Shown here: positions 7,890 through 16,387 of the stretch, piece after piece | How the letters are laid out: every line of letters begins with the position of its first letter | Numbering within the stretch: the stretch's first letter is position 1 | Assembly: GCF_014861485.1 (NCBI RefSeq) | Contig: NZ_JACZHT010000005.1 | Location: forward strand, 62,001 to 126,000 | Direction: 5' to 3' | DNA: 64,000 nt | DNA from: Phaeovibrio sulfidiphilus | Lineage (GTDB): Bacteria > Pseudomonadota > Alphaproteobacteria > Rhodospirillales > Rhodospirillaceae | Position numbers and translations under genes: made by a program | The notes under the pieces: generated by a model | The model's input: only the letters and a program-made list of their open reading frames with translations | What the model was told of the DNA's origin: nothing | Database searches by the model: none

Positions 7890-8037
7890 GAGCCTTCGCG
7901 GCTGTGCCCCTGCGCCCGAGGCTCCCGGGCCCGGGAGCACCCAGCGCGACGTTGCCCGCTACCTGGTGCAACTCAGCGATGCCGGACAGGACTGCCGGTG
8001 CCGGCTTCAGGCCCTGTCGCAGATTCTTGCGAGGTAA
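7777..8037 (+). CDS. Outer-membrane spanin lipoprotein (Rz1-like), nested in Rz
   Basis: This 86-residue protein starts inside the Rz-like gene in a different frame, with AGGGAG 8 nt before its ATG, and overlaps it by 113 bp. The signal sequence ends in the lipobox LLSAC (Cys21), so it is predicted to be a lipoprotein with a ~66-residue mature chain containing PEIPESLRGCAPAPEAPGPG. Its size and proline content fit o-spanins, though Rz1 proteins are often shorter. It would sit in the outer membrane and bind Rz across the periplasm during lysis. The overlapping architecture is characteristic of phage Rz/Rz1 pairs and is the best sign that this tract was a complete phage. Confidence 0.7.
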   Translation: MPRKVITVLLLLSCAGLLSACALPAVETVHYLRPEIPESLRGCAPAPEAPGPGSTQRDVARYLVQLSDAGQDCRCRLQALSQILAR

Positions 8038-8084
8038 TGCACTGAAAAACATACCTGTATGTGTAACCCTTTAATTTTTCAATG

Positions 8085-8113
8085 TTGACATGTAACCCGC
8101 TCCGGTGCAAATT
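8085..8113 (+). promoter_or_regulatory. Possible sigma70-type promoter
   Basis: TTGACA at 8085-8090, a 17-bp spacer, then CAAATT at 8108-8113 (3 of 6 matches to TATAAT). It lies in a locally AT-richer stretch that also repeats TGTAACCC (8062-8069 and 8091-8098). It would drive the small gene at 8280. The -10 match is weak. Confidence 0.35.
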
Positions 8114-8279
8114 CTTAGGGATCTATCGTGATGGGATTACCCGGACGGTAGCAGAGGCCCTCCGGATGGACGTTGCTCGTGCGTTGGGGAGGGAACCTGA
8201 AAGGCGTCTCAGTGTCTCTCGTCGCAGCGCGCCCCTGTGAGGCGCGGCTTTCTGGACGACAACCATAAGGATTTTGCCT

Positions 8280-8630
8280 ATGTTCTGGACACGCAATAAA
8301 ATCGCAACACTTTCCGTTCTTGCTCCGGCCGCGGCCGTTCTGGGTGGCGTCCTGCTCCTGGGCTCGTCCGGATCCCAGGATATCAGCTTCAACGACCGCC
8401 CGCTCATCGTTGCCGAGAGCAGCAAGGCGAAGGACGCTGTTGCCCCCCCCGCGAGCATGACCACGCCGTCCCCCGGCGAGAAGGCCGAGCCCGCCACGGG
8501 CATGGAGGCTCCGGAGAAGATGGACACCCAGACCATTGATCCGAAGCACCACACCCCGAGCTCCGGCGATGTCAGCCGTGAGACGGGCAGCCCCGAGGGG
8601 GCGTCCCAGGGTGGCCCCGCCCGACGCTAG
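8280..8630 (+). CDS. Small membrane-anchored or secreted protein, unknown
   Basis: This 116-residue protein is not recognised. The ATG at 8280 is preferred to the in-frame TTG at 8274 because TAAGGA lies 8 nt before it. Residues ~8-29 form one hydrophobic segment (ATLSVLAPAAAVLGGVLLL) that could be a membrane anchor or uncleaved signal. The remainder is hydrophilic, Pro/Ser/Glu/Lys-rich and probably disordered. A small GC hairpin (8228-8246) lies in its leader and a possible promoter upstream, so it is probably its own transcription unit. It could be a prophage-edge gene or a host gene; nothing in the sequence assigns a function. Confidence 0.5.
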   Translation: MFWTRNKIATLSVLAPAAAVLGGVLLLGSSGSQDISFNDRPLIVAESSKAKDAVAPPASMTTPSPGEKAEPATGMEAPEKMDTQTIDPKHHTPSSGDVSRETGSPEGASQGGPARR

Positions 8631-8640
8631 ACCCTTGGTC

Positions 8641-8704
8641 CCCGCCATGGACCCAGGGAACACCGGGTGTTTTGCATCGGGTGTTCTCTGTTGTCCATGG
8701 CGGG
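8641..8704. repeat. Large imperfect inverted repeat
   Basis: Arm 8641-8664 (CCCGCCATGGAC...GGAACACC) is nearly the reverse complement of 8680-8704 (GGTGTTCTCTG...CCATGGCGGG), with about three differences including one bulged base, around a 15-nt loop. It starts 10 bp after the stop codon at 8630. RNA from either strand would fold into a ~24-bp hairpin. No T-tract follows, so it is not a classical terminator. Confidence 0.6.
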
Positions 8705-9160
8705 TTGTCGCTCCGAATGACGGGGCGAGGTTCCTTTCCGGTCCGGGCCCCGCACGGGGCACCCGGACCCGGGAGGCGGCTGCACCAGAGCGTCGCCCCA
8801 AAGCAGGTTCGCCGGAACCCGGACCTCACAAATTTCCTGACATCTGATTTTGTCCCCGCCCATGCCGGCTGCCGTTCCTGGCGGCGGGGCGTGGCTGCGT
8901 ATGAAGGCCTGTCCTGGCCGTACGGGCCGGGGAGCGGCCCCATGCGCGGTCCTGAACAGGGCTCCCACGGCGGTGGTTCGTCCGTTCCCTGTGGGGGGGC
9001 GTTGCGGCGCCTGTCCGGCTTGGCCCGGTCGTATAGCCCCGCCGGTTGACCCGCCGCGCCGGTTCCGCGGACGGGCTGCAGGGGCCGTGGAGAGGTCGCA
9101 TCCCAGTCCCCGAAAAGGTTCCGGCCCGGGTGCGTGTGGTAGGGTGGTGCGCAGGGTGGC
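8705..9160. other. Non-coding stretch, no gene seen
   Basis: About 450 GC-rich bases between the inverted repeat and the minisatellite. Open frames here lack ribosome sites and recognisable protein features. It probably marks the junction between phage-derived DNA and the conserved trp-acc-fol block, but no attachment site or integrase was found. Confidence 0.4.
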
Positions 9161-9248
9161 GCCCCGCATCTCAGGGTGGCCCCCGCATCTCAGGGAGGCG
9201 TGCCGGTCCTCAGGGAGGCGTCCCGGTCCTCAGGGAGGGGTGCCGTTG
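9161..9248. repeat. 20-bp tandem repeat (minisatellite) at the folC stop
   Basis: At least four consecutive, imperfect 20-bp units: 9161-9180 and 9181-9200 share CCCGCATCTCAGGG, while 9189-9208, 9209-9228 and 9229-9248 share CTCAGGGAGG then CGTCCCGGTC-like sequence. The constant core is CTCAGGG(A/T)GG. The folC stop codon (9230-9232) and last codons lie inside the last unit. Confidence 0.75.
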
Positions 9249-10573
9249 CGCTCCAGGATGTCGCCCGCCAGATACAGCGAGCCGCCAATCAGCACATTCG
9301 GGGCATCGAGGCTGGCCAGGGCCTCCTCCGGGTCCGCGAACACCCGGACCTCGCGGGCGCCCGTCTCGGCGGCGATGCGGGCCAGAAGCCCGGCGTCCAT
9401 GCCCGCGCCGGTCTGTCCGCCCCGGACGGGAACCACCGCAAGGCGGCGGATCCAGGGCACCAGAGGCTCCAGATAGCCTTTCGGATCTTTGGTCTCGATC
9501 ATGCCCAGGACCATGTCCACCGGACCTGTCAGGGACCACTCCCGCACCAGTGAGGCAAGGGCGGCGGCGGCGTGGGCGTTGTGCCCGCCGTCAAGCCAGA
9601 CCCGGGTTCCCGCCGGACGGCTCTCCACCAGCCGGCCCCGGTCCAGAGGCTGCATGCGGGCAGCCCAGGTCACCTCCCGGGAAAACGCCCGGGAGCGCTC
9701 GGCCGTGGTGGTGGCCAGCCCGGCGCCTTCCGTGCCGCCCCTATCCCCCAGAACCTCAAGAACCTGATCCGCCAGAGCCGCATTGGCCTTCTGGTGGGCG
9801 CCCGCCAGTGCGGGCCTCGGGTAGTCGGCGGTCTCTCCGCCCGCCCGGTGCACCCGGAAGCCGTCCCCGGTGCTTTCGACGGACCAGTCCCGTCCCTCCA
9901 CAAGCAGACGGCAGCCCGCGTCACGGGCCCTCGCCTCCAGCACCCGGAGCACCTCCGGTTCCTGGCGGGCCGAGACCCCCGTGCCCGCCTTCAGGATGGC
10001 GGCTTTCTCCCGGGCAATCTCCTCAAGCGTGTTTCCCAGATAGGCCTGGTGGTCCAGAGCGACGGGGGTGATGACCCCCAGCGTGCGCTTCGTCACCACA
10101 TTGGTGGCGTCCAGGCGGCCGCCCAGGCCGGTTTCCAGAATCACGGCGTCGGCGCGGGTTCGGGCAAAGGCCAGGAATGCCGCCACGGTGGTGATTTCAA
10201 AGAAGGTGATGGGCAGGCCCGCGTTGGCGCTCTCCACCTCTTCCAGGAGAGCGGCCAGGCGGTCGTCGGAGATCAGGTCTCCGGCAACGCGGATGCGCTC
10301 GTTGAAGCGCACCAGATGCGGGCTGGTGTAGGTGTGGACCGTGTGCCCCGCGGTCTCGAGTGCGGCCCGGATACAGGCCGCCGTCGAGCCCTTGCCGTTC
10401 GTCCCCGCGATGTGGACGACCGGCGCGTTCAGGTGATCCTGGGGGTTGCCCAGGGCCTCGAGCAGACGCCACACCCGGTCCAGTGTCAGGTCGATCCGGC
10501 TGGGATGAAGACCTGACAGGCGCTCGAGGATGGCGTGAACCCGGGCGGCTCCCCCTTCGGTTCCCGGGATCAT
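9230..10573 (-). CDS. folC: Bifunctional folylpolyglutamate synthase / dihydrofolate synthase
   Basis: This 447-residue protein is of typical length. It adds glutamate to dihydropteroate and to folates using ATP, in the cytoplasm. The Mur-ligase-type P-loop HIAGTNGKGST is at residues 54-64, followed by TSPHLVRFNERI, ETGLGGRLDATN and ITPVALDHQAYLGNT, all classic FolC signatures. The start ATG overlaps the accD stop by 4 bp (ATGA), so the two are translationally coupled. It is the last gene of a trpB-trpA-accD-folC transcript, an order widely conserved in alphaproteobacteria. The last residues (ERNGTPP) run into the minisatellite, so C-terminal length may vary between strains. Confidence 0.96.
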   Translation of the reverse strand: MIPGTEGGAARVHAILERLSGLHPSRIDLTLDRVWRLLEALGNPQDHLNAPVVHIAGTNGKGSTAACIRAALETAGHTVHTYTSPHLVRFNERIRVAGDLISDDRLAALLEEVESANAGLPITFFEITTVAAFLAFARTRADAVILETGLGGRLDATNVVTKRTLGVITPVALDHQAYLGNTLEEIAREKAAILKAGTGVSARQEPEVLRVLEARARDAGCRLLVEGRDWSVESTGDGFRVHRAGGETADYPRPALAGAHQKANAALADQVLEVLGDRGGTEGAGLATTTAERSRAFSREVTWAARMQPLDRGRLVESRPAGTRVWLDGGHNAHAAAALASLVREWSLTGPVDMVLGMIETKDPKGYLEPLVPWIRRLAVVPVRGGQTGAGMDAGLLARIAAETGAREVRVFADPEEALASLDAPNVLIGGSLYLAGDILERNGTPP

Positions 10574-11604
10574 TTGTCCCCGTGCTGGGTCGGGTCTTCC
10601 GGGCCCTCGTCATCCTCGGAGACCTCGTCCGAGGGGTCAGCCGGGCGTCCGTCGGCCCGGGCTGCGGCCTCGGGGTCGCCGGGCGGCGGCAGGGGCAGGG
10701 GAGAGTCGGTCTCCTCCACCGTGGAGAGGTACGCGGGAGCCAGTTCCGAGGGGGCGTCCCGGTGCGTCATGATGGAGATGATCCGGGCGATCGTGGATTT
10801 GATGTCCTTGCGGTGCACCACAAGATCCACCATGCCGTGGTCACGCAGGTACTCGGCCCGCTGGAAGCCCTCGGGGAGCTTCTGGCGGATGGTGTTCTCG
10901 ATCACCCGGGCTCCGGCGAAGCCGATCACGGCGCCGGGCTCGGACAGGGTCACGTCGCCCAGCATGGCGAACGAGGCCGTCACGCCGCCGGTGGTCGGGT
11001 CGGTCAGAAGCACGATGTAGGGCAGGCGGGCTTCCCGGACACGCTGCACCGCCACGGTGGAGCGGGCCATCTGCATCAGGGACAGGATGCCCTCCTGCAT
11101 GCGGGCGCCGCCCGAGGCCGGGATCACAATCAGCGCCGCGCGCTGCTGCACGGCCACCTCGGCCGCCTGGACGAGGCCCTCGCCGACGGCCACGCCCATG
11201 GATCCGCCCATGAAGTCGAAGTTGAAGGCGGCCACGACCACCGGCATGCCCGCAAGCCAGCCGTGGGCGACGATCAGGGCATCCTTCTCGCCGGTCTTGG
11301 TCTGGGCGTCCTTCAGGCGGTCGGGGTACTTTTTCAGATCCTTGAACTTCAGCGGATCCGGAGCCGGAACCGGAAGCTGGATTTCCGTATAGTTCCCCCC
11401 GTCAAACAGCATCTCCAGGCGCTTGCGTGCGGGCAGGCGCATGTGGTGTCCGCAGCGGGAGCAGACCATGCTGGACTTCTCCACGTCCTTGCGGAACAGC
11501 ATGTGCTCGCAGGAGGGGCACTTGACCCAGAGGTTTTCCGGAACATCCTTCTTGGGAACCAGGTTCCGGATTTTCGGGCGCACAAGGTTTGTCAGCCAGT
11601 TCAT
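10570..11604 (-). CDS. accD: Acetyl-CoA carboxylase carboxyltransferase subunit beta
   Basis: This 344-residue protein transfers carboxyl from carboxybiotin to acetyl-CoA, making malonyl-CoA for fatty-acid synthesis; it works in an alpha2beta2 complex with AccA. The N-terminal zinc ribbon uses Cys29, Cys32, Cys48 and Cys51. The crotonase-fold core contains PASGGARMQEG, VLLTDPTTGGVTASFAMLGD and IGFAGARVIENTIRQKLPEG. A ~40-residue acidic, Pro-rich C-terminal tail is longer than in E. coli. The gene sits 101 bp downstream of trpA and overlaps folC by 4 bp. Confidence 0.97.
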   Translation of the reverse strand: MNWLTNLVRPKIRNLVPKKDVPENLWVKCPSCEHMLFRKDVEKSSMVCSRCGHHMRLPARKRLEMLFDGGNYTEIQLPVPAPDPLKFKDLKKYPDRLKDAQTKTGEKDALIVAHGWLAGMPVVVAAFNFDFMGGSMGVAVGEGLVQAAEVAVQQRAALIVIPASGGARMQEGILSLMQMARSTVAVQRVREARLPYIVLLTDPTTGGVTASFAMLGDVTLSEPGAVIGFAGARVIENTIRQKLPEGFQRAEYLRDHGMVDLVVHRKDIKSTIARIISIMTHRDAPSELAPAYLSTVEETDSPLPLPPPGDPEAAARADGRPADPSDEVSEDDEGPEDPTQHGDK

Positions 11605-11705
11605 GTCGTCACGCTCTGTCTACAGGAGGGGACGGCAGGAGAGCCAGTTGCGCCCGCAGCCCCGGTCAAACTTACATCCGCGCAAGAGTGCCGGACGCCT
11701 GGAAT

Positions 11706-12515
11706 TTATCGCCCCCGGACGGCGTTGGCGAGTTCTTTCACGAATCCCAGCGGATCTTCGTCCGCGGCAATGCGTGAAACGATCGCCGAGCCCACCACGG
11801 CGCCGTCCGCCATGCCTGCGAATGCGCGGGCCTGCTCGGGCGTCTTGATGCCGAAGCCCACCACCACGGGCAGGTCGGTCCGGGAGCGGATCATGCGGAT
11901 CATCGAGTCCACCGCCTCGTTCTCGGCCGAGGCCGAGCCGGTGATCCCGGTGATCGAGACATGGTAAAGGAAACCGCTCGCATAGCGAAGGATCTCGTCG
12001 AGGCGGGTTTCGTCCGTGGTCGGGGTGGTGAGCATGATCAGCGAGAGGCCGTGGGCCCGCAGGGCCCCGATCATCTCGTCCGCCTCTTCCGGCGGCAGGT
12101 CCACGATCAGAACCCCGTCCACGCCCGCAGCCGCCGCGTCCCGGGCGAAGGCCTCTGCCCCATAGATATAGATGGGATTGTAGTAGCCCATCAGCACCAC
12201 GGGGGTGTCCGTGTCCCCCTCGCGGAAGGCGGCGATGGTGTCCAGCGTTCCCTTCAGGGTCATGCCGGCGGCGAGCGCCCGGATGGCGGCCGCCTGGACC
12301 GTGGGGCCGTCGGCCATGGGATCGGAGAAGGGCATGCCCACCTCGATCACGTCGGCTCCGGCGGCGGGAAGCCCGCGCAGGATCTCCAGCGCCCGGGCGG
12401 CGTCCGGATCCCCGGCGGTGGTGTAGGTCACAAGGGCGCCCCGGCCCTCGGCCTTCAGGGCGGCAAAACGCCGGGCAATGCGGTCGTTGGATGCGGGGGT
12501 CATGGTCGCGCTCAT
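11706..12515 (-). CDS. trpA: Tryptophan synthase alpha subunit
   Basis: This 269-residue protein cleaves indole-3-glycerol phosphate to indole and glyceraldehyde-3-phosphate and channels indole to TrpB. The catalytic pair is visible: Glu58 in [12 protein letters not shown] and Asp69 in MADGP. Later landmarks are [24 protein letters not shown] and [13 protein letters not shown]. The start codon overlaps the trpB stop by 4 bp (ATGA). No trpF precedes trpB here, so the usual alphaproteobacterial trpFBA set is split or trpF lies elsewhere. Confidence 0.97.
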   Translation of the reverse strand: MSATMTPASNDRIARRFAALKAEGRGALVTYTTAGDPDAARALEILRGLPAAGADVIEVGMPFSDPMADGPTVQAAAIRALAAGMTLKGTLDTIAAFREGDTDTPVVLMGYYNPIYIYGAEAFARDAAAAGVDGVLIVDLPPEEADEMIGALRAHGLSLIMLTTPTTDETRLDEILRYASGFLYHVSITGITGSASAENEAVDSMIRMIRSRTDLPVVVGFGIKTPEQARAFAGMADGAVVGSAIVSRIAADEDPLGFVKELANAVRGR

Positions 12516-13738
12516 CCGGCGGTCTCCTCGCTGCGGGCCGAAAGGGCCCGGGCAACGGACTCGATGTCCTTGTCGCCGCGCCCGCTGACGTTGATCACCA
12601 GAAGGTGGTCGGCCGGAAGCCCCGGCGCGATCTTCGCCGCATGCGCGATGGCATGGGAGCTCTCCAGGGCCGGGAGGATGCCCTCGGTCCGGGTCAGAAG
12701 CTGGAAGCCGTCCAGGGCCTCGCTGTCGGTGATGGGGACGTAGGTCACCCGTCCTGTGTCGTTCAGCCAGGCGTGCTCGGGGCCGACGCCCGGGTAGTCC
12801 AGGCCGGCGGAGATGGAGAACGCCTCGGTGATCTGGCCGTCCCAGTTCTGCAGGAGGTAGGTCCGGTTCCCGTGCAGCACGCCCGGGGTGCCGCCCGCCA
12901 TGGAGGCGGCGTGGCGCCGGTCCAGGCCCTCGCCCGCGGCCTCGACTCCGATCAGGGTCACCTCCGGGTCGTCAAGGAACGGGTGGAACATGCCGATGGC
13001 GTTGGAGCCGCCGCCGATGCAGGCAATCACCGTATCCGGCAGGCGTCCCTCGACCTCCTGGATCTGGGCCTTTGTCTCGTTGCCGATCACGGTCTGGAGC
13101 TCCCGCACCATCACCGGGTAGGGGTGGGGGCCGGCGGCCGTGCCGATCAGATAATAGGTGTCGGCGATGTTGGTCACCCAGTCGCGCATGGCCTCGTTCA
13201 TGGCGTCCTTCAGGGTGCCCGCGCCCGAGGTGACGGGGCGGACCTCGGCGCCAAGCAGCTTCATGCGCAGGACGTTGGGGGCCTGCCGGGCGATGTCGGT
13301 GGCGCCCATGTAGACCACGCACTGCATGCCGAAGAGCGCGCAGACCGTGGCGGTTGCCACGCCGTGCTGCCCGGCTCCGGTCTCGGCGATGATGCGGGTC
13401 TTGCCCATGCGCCGGGCCAGAAGGATCTGCCCCATGGTGTTGTTCACCTTGTGGGAACCGGTGTGGTTCAGATCCTCGCGCTTGAGGTAGATCTTCGCGC
13501 CGCCCAGTTCCTCTGTCAGCCGGGCTGCAAAGGTGAGGGGGCTGGGGCGCCCGACGTAGGTGCTCAGGTAGCCGTTCAGCTCGCGGATGTAGGCGGGGTC
13601 GTTCCGGGCCTCGTTCCAGGCCCGCTCGAGATCAAGGATCAGAGGCATGAGGGTCTCGGCCACGAAGCGCCCTCCGTACTGGCCGAAGCGGCCCCGGTCG
13701 TCCGGGCCGTTGCGATAGGTGTTGTGTCTCGTTTCCAT
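12512..13738 (-). CDS. trpB: Tryptophan synthase beta subunit
   Basis: This 408-residue PLP enzyme condenses indole with serine to make tryptophan. The start [14 protein letters not shown] at 13738 is chosen because it matches family length and has a GGGAGA site just upstream; the longer frame to 13960 is low-complexity and has no support. Lys97 in [10 protein letters not shown] binds PLP, and the phosphate loop [12 protein letters not shown] and C-terminal [10 protein letters not shown] are present. First gene of the trpBA-accD-folC unit. No leader peptide or attenuator with Trp codons was recognised upstream. Confidence 0.97.
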   Translation of the reverse strand: METRHNTYRNGPDDRGRFGQYGGRFVAETLMPLILDLERAWNEARNDPAYIRELNGYLSTYVGRPSPLTFAARLTEELGGAKIYLKREDLNHTGSHKVNNTMGQILLARRMGKTRIIAETGAGQHGVATATVCALFGMQCVVYMGATDIARQAPNVLRMKLLGAEVRPVTSGAGTLKDAMNEAMRDWVTNIADTYYLIGTAAGPHPYPVMVRELQTVIGNETKAQIQEVEGRLPDTVIACIGGGSNAIGMFHPFLDDPEVTLIGVEAAGEGLDRRHAASMAGGTPGVLHGNRTYLLQNWDGQITEAFSISAGLDYPGVGPEHAWLNDTGRVTYVPITDSEALDGFQLLTRTEGILPALESSHAIAHAAKIAPGLPADHLLVINVSGRGDKDIESVARALSARSEETAG

Positions 13739-14132
13739 GGGTCTCCCGCACTCCTTGCATAAAGGCCGGGCTGTTATAACGTAGACCGCACCGTGGCGGA
13801 AGACCTGCCGTGCGTCCGGCTGCTTTGGGCCCGGGTTTCGGCTGCGGGGGCGTTTTTCCCGCCACCGAGCGCCCGTTTCCCCGCCCCGCCGCCTGTGGGT
13901 GGGCGCCTGGGGCCGGGGGCCATGGGCTGGGATGGGTGGCTCCGGGGCATGGGCTGGCATGGGCCGGACCGGTCCCGATCCAGACTCGGGGAGGCCGATT
14001 TCCCGGCCGGGCCCGGAAAGCCGGGTGTTTGCCGCGGTGCAGGGGGGGGCGGGACTCGCATTCGGGGGCGCTCCGAATCAGGGCGCCGTTGTGTGCGGGG
14101 GTCCGGGCTTTTGCAGGCCCCGCTTGCGCCGA

Positions 14133-14159
14133 TTGCCCCGGTCGCGTTTCCTATATATT
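14133..14159 (+). promoter_or_regulatory. Possible promoter for the dcw cluster
   Basis: TTGCCC at 14133-14138 and TATATT at 14154-14159. The -10 is good, but the 15-bp spacer is short and the -35 imperfect. It is the only promoter-like pair seen near the start of the AT-rich leader of mraZ. Confidence 0.35.
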
Positions 14160-14231
14160 TCCCTTTATGGGTGCGTGAAGAGAACAAATAAAGAGCATAG
14201 AAAGAATTTATGGCGAATGGGGGCAAAATTT

Positions 14232-14254
14232 AACGGGCGTTTCCCGTTCTTTTT
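14232..14254 (+). terminator. Terminator-like hairpin in the mraZ leader
   Basis: AACGGG (14232-14237), loop CGTTT, CCCGTT (14243-14248), then C and five T. It lies 213 bp before mraZ and downstream of the candidate promoter. It could stop upstream transcription or act as an attenuator of the cluster. The stem is only 6 bp. Confidence 0.45.
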
Positions 14255-14466
14255 GCGCCTGACGCGCGAGAACCGATAGTGTTTCTAAAAAACGTTTTCA
14301 GCCCATGGGCTTAGCTGTTTGGTGGTTTGCTGGACCATGTCAGCCCATTGACGCCCACTTATCACCATGTCATATACGAATGTGGAACTCTGGTTGCTGC
14401 GGCGTCCGGTCTGCCCCCGGATTGCGTATTTCTCACTTCCCTGGCGAAACAAAAGGCTCCCGATCC

Positions 14467-14979
14467 ATGGCGTTTTTCAGCGGCTGGCAGGTTGCGAAAG
14501 TTGACCAGAAGGGACGGGTCTCCGTCCCGGCCAAGTTTCGTGCCGTTTTGCTGGAGGCCGCGCGCAAGCACGCGATTTCCCAGGGGCTGCCCGTGGACGA
14601 CATTAAGGACGGGACTCTTAATTTTGGCTTAAGGCCTGACGAAATAAGGGGCTGCCTGGAGGGCTTCGGACACGAGCTTCTCGAGGAGTACAGCCAGAAA
14701 CTGGGGGTGTCCCCCGACCTGTCGGATCCGGATATGGCGTACTACTACAAATTGATTGGTGAGACCCAGGATACGGGCTTTGACGGTAACGGGCGGATTG
14801 TGCTTCCCGATTACATGATGGATGTGGCCGGTCTGGTTCCCGGGGACAGTGTACACTTCGTCGGGCGCGGCAAGACCTTCCAGATCTGGAGCCAGGAGCG
14901 TCACGAGGCGTTCCGGGTCCGCCTGACCCAGCACGCGGCCAGGTCCAGCCATGGCGTTCTGCCGGGAGGTCTGCCATGA
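14467..14979 (+). CDS. mraZ: MraZ, transcriptional regulator of the dcw cluster
   Basis: This 170-residue protein forms ring-shaped oligomers and binds repeats upstream of its own operon. Two SpoVT/AbrB-type half-domains are seen: [15 protein letters not shown] (residues ~11-25) and [15 protein letters not shown] (~108-122). The ATG at 14467 is chosen because [18 protein letters not shown] matches family N-termini; the upstream frame is nonsense and the ribosome site (AAAAGG, ~10 nt away) is modest. It is the first gene of the division and cell-wall cluster, and its stop overlaps the rsmH start by 4 bp. Confidence 0.93.
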   Translation: MAFFSGWQVAKVDQKGRVSVPAKFRAVLLEAARKHAISQGLPVDDIKDGTLNFGLRPDEIRGCLEGFGHELLEEYSQKLGVSPDLSDPDMAYYYKLIGETQDTGFDGNGRIVLPDYMMDVAGLVPGDSVHFVGRGKTFQIWSQERHEAFRVRLTQHAARSSHGVLPGGLP

Positions 14980-15980
14980 GCCCTTCCGTGCTGACCGCCC
15001 CGGATGCGGGCGCACCCCACATTCCTGTTTTGCTGGCCGAGGTTCTGGAGGCTCTGGCCCCCTCGGCCGGGGACGTCATGGTGGACGGAACCTTCGGGGC
15101 CGGAGGCTACACCACGGCCATCCTGGAGGCGGCGCCCTGCCGGCTCCTGGCCATCGACCGTGACCCGGCCGCGGTGCCCAGGGCCCAGGCTCTCGAGACA
15201 CGCTTCGGGGAGCGCTTCACGTTCCTTCCCGGGTGCTTCGGGGACATGGAGACGCTGCTCGCGGCGGCGGGTGTGGAGCGGGTGGACGGGATCGTCCTTG
15301 ATATCGGTGTGTCCTCCATGCAGCTGGACGAGGCCCATCGGGGCTTCTCGTTTCGCGCGGACGGCCCCCTGGACATGCGCATGGGGGGAACCGGTCCCGA
15401 CGCTGCCGATCTGGTGAACAGTCTCGACGAGACCGCCCTGGCCGACATCCTGTACCGGTACGGCGAGGAGCGGGCCTCGCGCCGCATTGCCCGGGCCATC
15501 GTGCGCGCCCGCGCGGAGGCGCCCGTCACCCGGACCCTCCAGCTTGCGGAGATTGTGCGCTCCCAGCTGCCCCGCTCCCGGGACGGGATCGATCCGGCCA
15601 CCCGCACCTTCCAGGCCCTGCGCATTGCCGTGAACGATGAGCTGGGCGAGTTGGAGAGGGCCCTGGACGCGGCCGAGCGTCTTCTGGCGCCCGGGGGGCG
15701 TCTTGTTGTCGTGTCCTTCCATTCCCTGGAGGACCGCATCGTCAAACAGTTTTTGCGCCAGCGTTCGGGCCAGGCGCCCGGAGGCAGCCGCCACCAGCCC
15801 CGTGATCCGGGGCAGGACCGTGTTCAGCCCGCGTTCCTTTTGGGGGAACGCAAGGCCCGCTCTGCCACCGACGCGGAGGCCTGGGCCAACCCCCGTGCCC
15901 GCTCCGCCCGTTTGCGCTCGGCCATCCGGACCGACGCGCCCGCAGGACATCATGAGACATCAAGGAGAGCCGAACCATGA
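14976..15980 (+). CDS. rsmH: 16S rRNA (cytosine-1402-N4)-methyltransferase
   Basis: This 334-residue SAM-dependent enzyme methylates C1402 of 16S rRNA in the ribosomal P site. The SAM motif [11 protein letters not shown] is at ~36-46. RsmH landmarks follow: [48 protein letters not shown] and [16 protein letters not shown]. The C-terminal tail is Arg-rich. It overlaps mraZ and ftsL by 4 bp on either side, the usual position in the cluster. Confidence 0.97.
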   Translation: MSPSVLTAPDAGAPHIPVLLAEVLEALAPSAGDVMVDGTFGAGGYTTAILEAAPCRLLAIDRDPAAVPRAQALETRFGERFTFLPGCFGDMETLLAAAGVERVDGIVLDIGVSSMQLDEAHRGFSFRADGPLDMRMGGTGPDAADLVNSLDETALADILYRYGEERASRRIARAIVRARAEAPVTRTLQLAEIVRSQLPRSRDGIDPATRTFQALRIAVNDELGELERALDAAERLLAPGGRLVVVSFHSLEDRIVKQFLRQRSGQAPGGSRHQPRDPGQDRVQPAFLLGERKARSATDAEAWANPRARSARLRSAIRTDAPAGHHETSRRAEP

Positions 15981-16387
15981 GATCCGTCTATCTCTTTTGG
16001 GGCGTCGCTGTCGTGTTTATCTCGACGTTCCTGTTTCTTGTGGCGAACGAGGTTGACCAGCGGGAAACCCTTCTGGGGTCTATCCGCGAGGACATCCGCA
16101 AGACCTCGCAGGACATCCAGGTCCTGCGCGCGGAGTGGAGCTATCTGAACGAGCCCGCGCGCCTTGATCTTCTGGCGACCGAGCATCTCGGGCTGAAACC
16201 GCTCCGGGCGGACCAGTACATCTCCATCGACCAGCTCGAGTTTGCGCCCGAGCCGGGCGAGCCCCAGGAGATCGAGCACTTCCAGCCGCCTGCGGACGGA
16301 GCCTTCCCCATGGCCCGCGTCGAGACAGCGCCCCTGGCCGTGACCCCGGTTTCCGCAACCCGGCGGATCAGCGGGGGGGCCCGTTGA
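15977..16387 (+). CDS. ftsL: Cell division protein FtsL
   Basis: This 136-residue bitopic membrane protein has a very short cytoplasmic N-terminus, one membrane span (about residues 5-22, [20 protein letters not shown]) and a periplasmic leucine-zipper-like coiled coil (~25-60, [19 protein letters not shown]). The [21 protein letters not shown] motif is the FtsL signature in alphaproteobacteria. It works with FtsB and FtsQ to activate FtsWI. Its position between rsmH and ftsI, with 4-bp overlaps on both sides, supports the call despite low sequence conservation. Confidence 0.9.
   Translation: MRSVYLFWGVAVVFISTFLFLVANEVDQRETLLGSIREDIRKTSQDIQVLRAEWSYLNEPARLDLLATEHLGLKPLRADQYISIDQLEFAPEPGEPQEIEHFQPPADGAFPMARVETAPLAVTPVSATRRISGGAR

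Larger units (their letters stand above)
13739..14466. other. Divergent intergenic region between trpB and mraZ
   Basis: About 730 bp without a supportable gene. The left part (13800-14130) is very GC-rich with short repeats of ATGGGCTGG. The right part (14150-14320) is clearly AT-richer and holds a TATATT box and a hairpin with a T-run. It must contain promoters for both the trpBA operon and the division cluster. I searched by eye for a MraZ box of spaced TGGG repeats and did not find a convincing one. Confidence 0.5.

Noticed and set aside
8705..9160. Prophage attachment site
   Set aside because: No tRNA gene, integrase or long direct repeat pair visible within the window; the other end lies outside.
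13793..14279. Several plus-strand frames between trpB and mraZ
   Set aside because: Gly/Trp/Pro-rich translations caused by GC repeats; no ribosome sites or homology recalled.
14150..14466. MraZ-binding box upstream of mraZ
   Set aside because: No three TGGG-type repeats with regular ~10-bp spacing were found; only isolated TGGGG occurrences.
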